A stretch of 64,000 bases of DNA from positions 62,001 to 126,000 of the forward strand of contig NZ_CALFBQ010000018.1 in NCBI RefSeq assembly GCF_937951745.1. The letters are read 5' to 3'. The position numbers and the translations under genes are program-made. This document shows positions 28,300 to 36,900 of the stretch, piece after piece; the stretch's first letter is position 1, and each line of letters opens with the position of its first letter. Under the pieces are notes generated by a model that was not told the origin of the DNA, made no database searches, and worked only from the letters and a program-made list of their open reading frames with translations. The DNA comes from an uncultured Chloroflexus sp. (GTDB taxonomy: Bacteria > Chloroflexota > Chloroflexia > Chloroflexales > Chloroflexaceae).

Positions 28300-28649
28300 G
28301 CGAAGTATAGCACTGTTGCCAAGGGCTGTCAACGGGATAACTAGGCGGATTGGAACGAGATGGCTGTTATGGTAGAGCAGCGGAAATTTGCAAGACAGTA
28401 GCTCATCTGGCGTAGTTGGTATGCGCTCGCGTTGTCGTATGTCATTGCGAAGGCGGTTTTGGTAAGGCAGCGCCTTGCCAAAACTGGCTGAAGCCATCTC
28501 TTGAGCGCGGAGCAATCGCTACGGCGGTCGGCAACTCCACTGAGCGCCCGTTGCCACGCAGAGCTATTTGGTGCAGCGTTCTATCTGGTCTCGTCGTGGG
28601 GATACCTTCTCTATCTTGACGGTTGCACACTTTTATGTTACAAGTATCT

Positions 28650-28665
28650 AAATATTAGAATATTT
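28650..28665. promoter_or_regulatory. Putative autoregulatory operator of the ArsR gene
   Basis: aaatatt-ag-aatattt inverted repeat ending 13 nt before the ArsR ATG. Confidence 0.55.
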
Positions 28666-28678
28666 GAAGAGGTATCCT

Positions 28679-29002
28679 ATGCCGCTGCATCGCTTCAAAG
28701 CCGAGTTCTTCAAGGCCCTTGGCCATCCCACCCGGCTCGCCATTCTCGATCAACTGCGCACTGGCGAGCGGAGCGTGCAGGAATTGCAGCAGGCGCTGGC
28801 GATCGAGCAATCGAATGTGTCGCAGCAGCTCGCTGTGCTGCGCAATAAGAATATCGTTGATTCGCGTAAAGAGGGTACCACTGTCTACTATCGCGTGCGC
28901 GATCCGATGATCTTTCAGTTGCTTGACGTGGCCCGGCAGATTTTCAACAACCATCTGATTGATACCCAAGAAATGTTAGCAACCTTGAGTGAAGAGACGT
29001 AA
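28679..29002 (+). CDS. ArsR-family transcriptional regulator
   Basis: FFKALGHPTRLAILDQLRTGERSVQELQQALAIEQSNVSQQLAVLRNKNIVDSRKEGTTVYYRVRDP. Confidence 0.92.
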   Translation: MPLHRFKAEFFKALGHPTRLAILDQLRTGERSVQELQQALAIEQSNVSQQLAVLRNKNIVDSRKEGTTVYYRVRDPMIFQLLDVARQIFNNHLIDTQEMLATLSEET

Positions 29003-29008
29003 TCCTAT

Positions 29009-29105
29009 GGTAGAGACGTTGCACGGCAACGTCTCTCGGCAACATCTCTCGGCAACATCTTTCAACAACGTCTCTCGGCAACGTCTCTCCTGCAACGGTC
29101 TCTAT
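29009..29105. repeat. Clustered GTAGAGACGTTGC/GCAACGTCTCT palindromic repeats
   Basis: gtagagacgttgcacggcaacgtctct followed by several degenerate (g)caacatctctcgg units. Confidence 0.8.
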
Positions 29106-30352
29106 TCACCCTCCCACCAATTCGGGTCATACGCCGGCAATTCGCAGCGTAGGTTGGGATACTTACGGTAGCCCATCACGAAATCCGCCTGCAACAGCTC
29201 TTGCAGCTCACGGGTGCCTTCGTAGATGATCGCGCCGCGCGCATTGCGCAGATACCGCTCAACCGGATACTCGTCGGCGTAGCCATACGCGCCGTGGATT
29301 TGGATGGCGTCGTCGGCAGCTTCAAAGCTGCTCACGGTCGCGTGCCATTTAGCCAGCGTCGTCTCGCGGGTGTTGCGCAAACCCTTGTTTTTCATCCAGC
29401 CGGCCCGGTACACCAGCAGCCGCGAGGTGTCGAGTTTGCGCACCATGTGGCTAATCATCCGCTTGACAAGCTGGTGTTCGCCGATCGGCACGCCGAAGGT
29501 CTGCCGCTCGCGGGCATAACGGATGCTGGCTTCGAGACTAGCTTGGATCAGGCCGGTTGCTCCGGCAGCCACCGTGTAGCGACCATTGTCGAGCGCAGCC
29601 ATCGCGATCTTGAACCCCTCCCCCTCTTCACCCAATCGATTCGCGAGCGGCACCCGCACGTCTTGGAAGACGACGCCGCCGGTGTTGCCGGCGCGCACGC
29701 CGAGTTTGCCGTGAATCGGGTAGCTGCTCACGCCGGGCATTGTGCGTTCGACGATGAATGCGGTGATGCCGCGTGGGCCTGCTGTCGGGTCGGTCTTGGC
29801 AAAGACAAGAAAATTGTCGGCCAGATCGGCCAGACTGATCCATATCTTTTCACCGTTAAGAACGTAGTAATCGCCGTCGCGGCGGGCGGTGGCTTGCATT
29901 GCGGCGGCATCGGTGCCGCTGTTCGGTTCGGTGAGACAGTAGGCGGCCAGTTTTTCGCCGCGGGCCTGTGGTGCGAGGAAGCGTTGTTTCTGCTCTTCGG
30001 TGCCCCATTGCAGCAGTGAGAGCGAGTTGAGGCCGGTATGCACGCTCATCACCACGCGCAGAAAGCTATCGACTCGCTCCAACTCTTCACATACCACCGC
30101 CAAAGCGAGATAATCCATCCCGGCCCCGCCGTACCGTTGCGGAATGCAGATACCGAGTAGCCCTAGCTCTCCCATTCGTTTCAGCACCGGACGCAGATGC
30201 GGGCGATCTTCCGGCCCTTCAGCTTTCGCGCCGCTGCGATCCCATTCGCGGATGTGAGGCGCTACCTCGCGCTCGGCGAAGTTGCGCACCGTCTGACGCA
30301 GCATGTCGTGTTCAGGGCCGAGAAACATGTCGTAGTTTGCCGTCAAATCCAT
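29102..30352 (-). CDS. Acyl-CoA dehydrogenase
   Basis: YCLTEPNSGTDAAAMQATA, ERQTFGVPIGEHQLVKRMI, IQIHGAYGYADEYPVERYLRNARGAIIYEGTRELQ. Confidence 0.95.
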   Translation of the reverse strand: MDLTANYDMFLGPEHDMLRQTVRNFAEREVAPHIREWDRSGAKAEGPEDRPHLRPVLKRMGELGLLGICIPQRYGGAGMDYLALAVVCEELERVDSFLRVVMSVHTGLNSLSLLQWGTEEQKQRFLAPQARGEKLAAYCLTEPNSGTDAAAMQATARRDGDYYVLNGEKIWISLADLADNFLVFAKTDPTAGPRGITAFIVERTMPGVSSYPIHGKLGVRAGNTGGVVFQDVRVPLANRLGEEGEGFKIAMAALDNGRYTVAAGATGLIQASLEASIRYARERQTFGVPIGEHQLVKRMISHMVRKLDTSRLLVYRAGWMKNKGLRNTRETTLAKWHATVSSFEAADDAIQIHGAYGYADEYPVERYLRNARGAIIYEGTRELQELLQADFVMGYRKYPNLRCELPAYDPNWWEGE

Positions 30353-30621
30353 TGCGATACTCCTTTATATCGGGCCGAGCGGGTCAGCCGCGCTTGCCGC
30401 TACACGAATACCTTGATTATACCGTGAGTGGCGATGATGCGTGCCAAGCGGGGCAGTGCAGCAGATGGTGTTTCATTTGGGCGTTTTTTGCGGCTATTCT
30501 TCTTTGATCATCGGCAGGCTACCTTTTGACGCAATGTGCACATTGTATTACACTTCAAGGCAATCACGCCGTGTTACTGTCCCACATGTTCGCAATTTAC
30601 TTACCAGAAAGGAGAGGGCTT

Positions 30622-31809
30622 ATGATGCCGCCACGAGAGTTTATCATGCCCGCGCAGATGGTGATCGGTTCGGGTGCCGTTGAGCAGACCGGCGCGCAGT
30701 GCGCCAAACGGGGATGGAAAAAGGCGCTGATTGTCACCGATCAGATTATGCAGAAGATCGGTGTTGTTGGGCAGGTAGAGCAGAATCTGGCCAATCATGG
30801 GATTGCCAGCGTCGTGTATGCCGGTGTCAATACCGAACCGGTGGTTGAGTATGTGCAAGAGGCGTTAGCTGCCTATCACGAGGGCGGGTGTGATTTCGTT
30901 TTGGCGGTGGGTGGCGGCAGTCCGATCGACACTGCCAAGGCGGTGGCGGTGCTAGTGACCAACCCCGGCTCGATTGAGCAGTACAAGGGGATCGGCAAGA
31001 TTGCCAATCCCGGTGTGCCGTTGGTCGCTATTCCGACTACCGCCGGCACTGGCAGCGAAGCAACTATTTATACGGTGATTACCGATCAAAAAACCGATGT
31101 TAAAATGCTCATCGGCAGCCCGCACCTGATGCCGACGATTGCAATTGTTGATCCCATGTTGACCGTTTCGTCGCCGCCAAGCGTGACAGCAGCTACCGGT
31201 GTTGATGCGTTGGTGCATGCGATCGAAGCCTACGTTTCGGTCAAGCGGCAGCCCATGACCGATGTGCTGTGTTTGTCGGCGATAGAGTTAATTTCTAGCA
31301 ACATCCGGCAGGCGTGGGCAAATGGCAACAACATTGAGGCACGCGAGAAAATGATGCTCGGCGCGACGCAAGCTGGTATTGCGTTCAGCAACTCGTCGGT
31401 GGCGCTTGTGCATGGCATGTCGCGCCCGATTGGTGCCTACTTCCACATTGCCCACGGTGTCTCGAATGCGGCCTTGTTAGCAGTGGTGACGGAGTTCAGT
31501 CTAGTGGGTGATCCGAAGCGCTACGCCGATATTGCGCGGGCAATGGGTGAGCCGATTGATGGCCTATCGCTGATGGAAGCAGCCGATCGTGCCGTCGTTG
31601 CGATCCGCCGACTGGTGCGTGATATCAAGATCCCGTCGCTGCGCCAGTTGGGTGTTGAACGTGAGCGGCTGATGGAGTTAGCGCCGGCGATGGCGGATGC
31701 GGCGATCGATAGCGGTAGCCCGGCTAATAATCCGCGCAAGCCAACCAAGCAAGAGATCATCGAATTGTACGCCAAAGCCTACGACGAAGGCGATCGCATA
31801 GCCGTCTAG
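30622..31809 (+). CDS. Iron-containing alcohol dehydrogenase
   Basis: FVLAVGGGSPIDTAKAVAVL, PTTAGTGSEATIYTVI, ALVHGMSRPIGAYFHIAHGVSNA; aaaggag RBS before 30622. Confidence 0.94.
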   Translation: MMPPREFIMPAQMVIGSGAVEQTGAQCAKRGWKKALIVTDQIMQKIGVVGQVEQNLANHGIASVVYAGVNTEPVVEYVQEALAAYHEGGCDFVLAVGGGSPIDTAKAVAVLVTNPGSIEQYKGIGKIANPGVPLVAIPTTAGTGSEATIYTVITDQKTDVKMLIGSPHLMPTIAIVDPMLTVSSPPSVTAATGVDALVHAIEAYVSVKRQPMTDVLCLSAIELISSNIRQAWANGNNIEAREKMMLGATQAGIAFSNSSVALVHGMSRPIGAYFHIAHGVSNAALLAVVTEFSLVGDPKRYADIARAMGEPIDGLSLMEAADRAVVAIRRLVRDIKIPSLRQLGVERERLMELAPAMADAAIDSGSPANNPRKPTKQEIIELYAKAYDEGDRIAV

Positions 31810-31844
31810 TAATAGCGGAGGGGCACCGCAGTCGCGGCGCCCCT

Positions 31845-32261
31845 CTACGTGCGCCACTTCCGGCAAACAATCGTTGTCCCAACGCCTTCTTTCGACTTAA
31901 TATCAAATTCGTCCATCAACCGTTTAGCGCCGGGCAACCCCATCCCCATGCCGCGCGAGGTACTATAGCCATCTTGCATCACCAGATCAATATTCGGGAT
32001 GCCGGGGCCTTGATCCTCGCAGATAATCTCGATCCCCTTGCGCGACCCCTTCTCAATATCACGTACCGTAACATTGCCAGTACCAGCGTAGAGGAAGATA
32101 TTGCGCGCCAGCTCGCTTACGGCAGTTGCGATGCGCGCTTGATCAATCGGCCCGAAGCCAAGCGCCTTGGCCATATCGCGAGCCATGGTGCGCGCGATGA
32201 CAATATCAAGGTCGCTTCGAATGACAGCAGTCTTACTCTGCGCCATCGTCGCTCTCCTCAT
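31845..32261 (-). CDS. RsbT-like anti-sigma-factor kinase (HATPase)
   Basis: ARIATAVSELARNIFLYAGTG, IICEDQGPGIPNID, GMGMGLPGAKRLMDEF. Confidence 0.88.
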   Translation of the reverse strand: MRRATMAQSKTAVIRSDLDIVIARTMARDMAKALGFGPIDQARIATAVSELARNIFLYAGTGNVTVRDIEKGSRKGIEIICEDQGPGIPNIDLVMQDGYSTSRGMGMGLPGAKRLMDEFDIKSKEGVGTTIVCRKWRT

Positions 32262-32619
32262 TGGTCAGTCGCTGCATCATGGCCAACCCCTTTTCGAGGT
32301 TGAGCGCCGTGAGCACCCGCGGTAATTCAAGCCCTAGCTCGACCAACGTAATCGCGACCGCCGGCTGCAAGCCGGTAAGCACGACCCGCGCTCCCATCAG
32401 GCCGGCCATCGCCGCGATGTCGGCGATGAGACGCCCGATGAAACTGTCAACGACATCGAGCGCCGTCAGATCGATAATCACCCCGCGAGCGCGCGTGTCA
32501 TGGATCTTTTGCAAAAGATCGTCTTTAAATTGTACTGCGGAGGCATCATGGAGAGCTACCTGAATCGAGGCGATCAGGATGTCTCCAATTTTCAAGATCG
32601 GGATGCGAAGATTATCCAA
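32233..32619 (-). CDS. RsbS-like STAS-domain antagonist
   Basis: IPILKIGDILIASIQVALHDASA..GVIIDLTALDVVDSFIGRLIADIAAMAGLMGARVVLTGLQPAVAITLVELG. Confidence 0.87.
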   Translation of the reverse strand: MDNLRIPILKIGDILIASIQVALHDASAVQFKDDLLQKIHDTRARGVIIDLTALDVVDSFIGRLIADIAAMAGLMGARVVLTGLQPAVAITLVELGLELPRVLTALNLEKGLAMMQRLTNEESDDGAE

Positions 32620-32668
32620 GACGCGCTCCTCATCTCATTCCAGCGAGCGTTGTATGTTCGCCCTCATA

Positions 32669-33382
32669 TTATCGCATACCTGCAAGCACTCCGGCAATGA
32701 CCGCCCCAGCTAACAATGGCACACTCAGATTGTCGGTGCCGTGTGGTGAGACTCCTTCGGCAACCGTTGCAACGAATGCCGCGGCCACGCTTGCCGCAAG
32801 GGCCACCCCCGCCCCGATCGGCGCGCTCTGTGGGCTGAGTGCCGACCCCGGCACCAGCAGCAGGGTGAGGAACATTGCGATCGCACTCGCTGCAAACATT
32901 GCAGCCGAGCCTTCAAACGAGCGTCGCCCACGCCCGACTTGGTAGTGATGGCGGCCCCAGCGCTTGCCGATGATTGCGGCGAGAGCGTCGCCCCACGTCA
33001 TTGCCATTGTGCCGGCGGCGGCAATATATCCACGATCGTCTGGTGAATTGGTGCGCCAGAAGATCAGAAACAAGATCGTGATTGACAAGGCAAAATAGAC
33101 CGTTCCCGGTGTGCTGTCAGGCGCGTCAACCGCTTCGAGCAGCCGGAAACGGTAAAAAATGAAATTGAGTACGATAAAGGTGGCAAAGGGAATGATGCCG
33201 ATCGTCCAGTTCTCAAAGAGGGCTAGTACGCCAAACACCCACATTCCAGCGCCAATGTGAACGAACTTGCGGGTGAAATCTTGCGGATAGCCGCGCCAGC
33301 GGCGGATGACTTCGGCTATGATAAGAAGACCAAAGGCGTACCCGAACGAGACAAGTAGGCCAATCAGATCGCGTGTACTCAT
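32669..33382 (-). CDS. Dolichol/phytol kinase-like (phosphatidate cytidylyltransferase family) membrane protein
   Basis: DFTRKFVHIGAGMWVFG..MTWGDALAAIIGKRWGRHHYQVGRGRRSFEGSAAMF. Confidence 0.8.
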   Translation of the reverse strand: MSTRDLIGLLVSFGYAFGLLIIAEVIRRWRGYPQDFTRKFVHIGAGMWVFGVLALFENWTIGIIPFATFIVLNFIFYRFRLLEAVDAPDSTPGTVYFALSITILFLIFWRTNSPDDRGYIAAAGTMAMTWGDALAAIIGKRWGRHHYQVGRGRRSFEGSAAMFAASAIAMFLTLLLVPGSALSPQSAPIGAGVALAASVAAAFVATVAEGVSPHGTDNLSVPLLAGAVIAGVLAGMR

Positions 33383-33797
33383 AGTGGCGCCGGTGCTATC
33401 GATGGCGAAACTTGCCTCTTATTCTATCCGTAGGCAGGCAAATCGTCAATTGATGACCGGTAGTGGGTATTGTGAATGTTTAATGACAAAAACGAATGAA
33501 CGAATGGTCACGGGTGATCTCGTGCCGCAGATAGGAGCGCCGCGCGGCGCTGCGGCTCAACCATCACCCGCACGCCGCACGCCACCCGTACAGTCGCGCG
33601 TCAGTGCGGCTCCAATTCTGCACGGCAGTGCGGCTCAACCATCAAATGCACCAATATTCCTGCTTTAGAGGCTCAGATAGACTATTAAACCCCCGTTTCT
33701 TCTGATAAAATAATGTCTAGATCTCAGCAGATTGAGCTGTACCATTGTATTGTTCAGCGTGAAACGCGAACGAGCCAAGCGTAAGGGGTGGCGTTCT

Positions 33798-33890
33798 ATG
33801 CCTGACCGCATTCTCCTGCATGTACTGCGGTTAGCTGCAGAGAGCGAGGATCTTGAACCGACTGCTGTAGTAGTTAATATGACTAATTAA
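33798..33890 (+). CDS. Candidate 30-aa small ORF upstream of the caspase-NACHT gene
   Basis: ATG preceded by aaggggtgg; MPDRILLHVLRLAAESEDLEPTAVVVNMTN; stop 17 nt before the 33908 ATG. Confidence 0.3.
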   Translation: MPDRILLHVLRLAAESEDLEPTAVVVNMTN

Positions 33891-33907
33891 ACCTAGCTTA
33901 CAGTCGT

Positions 33908-36900
33908 ATGACTAGCCGTCCAAGCCTGCCTGATCGCTGCTTTGCCGTTTGTGTTGGCGTGAATGAGTACAATCATGTCTCCGGGCTAAGCGCACTGCGC
34001 TACGCCGAGAACGATGCGCGCGCCATGGATGCGCTGCTCAACGATCTGGGCGTACCACCAGAGCATCGTCGCCTCCTTTGTGGCACCGAGGCGACACTGG
34101 CCAATGTCACCGCTGCCCTTGATGAGCTATTCGTTGACCGTGCTGGCGTCAATGATTTTCTAGTGTTCTACTTTGCCGGTCACGGCGTACCGGTCAGTTT
34201 CGATGATGGTGACCCAGAGGTCTTCCTTGCCTCGTGGGATTTTGACTACGCCCAATTACAGAAAAAGTCGTTTCGAATCAATCAGTCGCTGAGTTTACAA
34301 CGTCTGCGCAGGGATTATTTTGAGGGTGAAGGCGCGCGTAAGCGACTATTCATCCTCGATAGTTGCTACAGCGGCGATTTTCTTGGTCCCGGTTATCGTG
34401 ACAACGGGGTAACGCTGGTGCTAAGTGAGGTGAGGCGTCTGCTGCCCGGCAATGCCACTGGGCGGGCGGCGTTGGCTGCTTGCCTACCAAACAAACTGGC
34501 TCGTGAAGACGATCAGCTCCGGCACGGTCGCATGACCTACTATGTGCTGCAGGCGCTGTATGGCCACGCTCCTGATGCTCGCGAGCCAGACGGCTGGGTG
34601 ACGATACAGAGCCTGCATAGTTACCTTGATCGCAACCTCGCGCCATTTCAGCGTCCGGTGCTTAGCGGGCAATTCACGCGCATGCCACTGGTGCACTTTG
34701 AACCGCCAGCTCAGTCTACTCCGCTGCCACCGCTTGATCGTGGTGCGTATCTGCAACGGCTTATCGAACTCAACCAGCAGATTGATCTGCGTGGTTTGGG
34801 CGGGCCGGTGCAGAAACTGCCGCTTGAACGAGTCTATGTGGCGCTGAAAGCGGATGCTGCGCCGCCTGCTGAACGACGCGCCGCTGCCGGCTATGTCGAG
34901 CAACTGGTTTTGTCGCGGGCACCCGATACGTCTGATCCGTACCTCCAGCGGGCATTGATTCGCCAAACGCTGGCCCGTGGTGATCCAATCGCACTCAACC
35001 TGCTGCGCCGTTCTGTTGATGGTGACGCTACGTCGCCTGATGGTCGGCCTTCCCGTCTGAACCTCGGCGAGTTGCTGGCGCGCGAGCGGTGGGCAGTACT
35101 GCTTGGCGATCCCGGCGCCGGCAAGACCACTCTGTTGCGCTGGACGGCGCTTACCTTTGCGCAGGCATTGTTGGCGGGGCGTGAGCGGGTCGTTGTGCCT
35201 GCGGTACAGGTGTACGCTGATGAAGAGAATCCCGATCAGAAGCCAGATGTCGATCTTGGGGCTGCGCGTCTGCCGGTGCTCTTGCGCCTTGCCGACTACG
35301 AAGCGGCGCGCTGGGCGGATGGACGAGATACCAGCTTGACCATTGCTGCGTTTCTAGGCCGTCAGCCTTGGCTAGGCCAGCCGCTGTTCGCTCATGCCGA
35401 GCAGGGGGAACGGCTCTTGCACCAAGCACTGACTCACGGTCAGGCGCTGATCCTGTGTGATGGTCTCGATGAGATTGCCGATCAGACCCGGCGTGGGCGG
35501 GTGGTAGATGCGCTGACCGCATTTATCCACGAGTATGTACGTGATCCGGTGAGTGGCTACTGTCCGGTTGATGAGGATCGAAACACCGATTGGACGCTAC
35601 CGGCCGAACACGGCGGCAACCAAATTCTTATTACCAGCCGCATCGTTGGTTATTATCTGGCCCCCCTGCCCGCCACTATTCCGCATTATACCGTCGCCGA
35701 GCTAAGCGAGGTGGCTATCCGGCGCTTCTGCACAGCGTGGGGGAGTGCAGTGGCCGTAGCAACCGGTGATGCTGACCTACCGGCGCGTGTTGCGACCCTC
35801 GCGCAAGCGCTCGTTGATCGGCAGCGTCCCGATTTGCGCGAATTAGCCGGTAACCCACTCTTGCTGACCGCTTTGATCGCCCAATACGGTGCAGCGCCGA
35901 CCGATCTGCCCCGCCGCCGGGTTGAACTGTACGACCGGGTGACCGATGCCTTTTTGCGGCACCGCCCTGATGCGCTCGTCGCAATCGGGATGAAACACTA
36001 TGAACTGCGCTATGCGCTGGCACAGGTGGCGCTACGGTTGCACGCCGATGCTGACCATCCCACCGGTTTCGTTTCCTACGACGAGTTGCATGACTGGTTG
36101 ACCACGGCGCTGAAAGCGATTGCACCTTCACCGGAAAGGCAGCGGCGTGCGCGGATCGATGCTGAAGCAATCATCACGTATGTGCGTGAGGCGGCCGGGT
36201 TGTTTATGGAGCGTTGTGAAGGTATCTACGCCTTCCTCCACCGCAGTTTTCAAGAATATTTTGCAGCGCTAGCGTTGAGTTGGGACGATACCGAGGCAGC
36301 ACAGGCGATTACTGCTCGTCTCGATGACCCGGCGTGGCATGAGGTGCTGATCCTTGCCATTGCTAATCTTAGCCGTACTAAGCAAAAGCTGACAACACTA
36401 ATGCGGGCACTGATTAACGCGCCTGAACCGGCGCCGGGAATCTTGCCACGCAATGCACTGTTCATCGCTCGCTGTGTTGGTGAGCTGATCACTCCGCCGC
36501 CAGCAGAAGTCGTTGCCGAAGCGGTAGTACAGTTGGTGACTGCCTGTGCTCCCCATACATGGCCTGCCACGATCGCTGACGATACGCCCGCACCGTTGCG
36601 TGCAGCAGTGGTGACAGCATTAAAACAACTGTGGTCGCAATCCGGCGCTGTGAAAGGCATGGTTCAGGTGATGACCGATCCTGATCCAGCTCGCCGCTTC
36701 GCTGCCATTGATCTTCTGCTGGAATGTGAGCTGACACACCCTGATCTTGTACCGGTGCTGATTGTTGCAGGCCGTGATTTCGTCGAACCGACAGCAATCT
36801 TGCTCAAGGCTATCGAGCGGTATGCCGAGGTATATCCCACTGCCTTCACCCCAGCATTGCTACCGGTGCGTCGCTGGCTGCACGCCGGAGACGACGGGAT

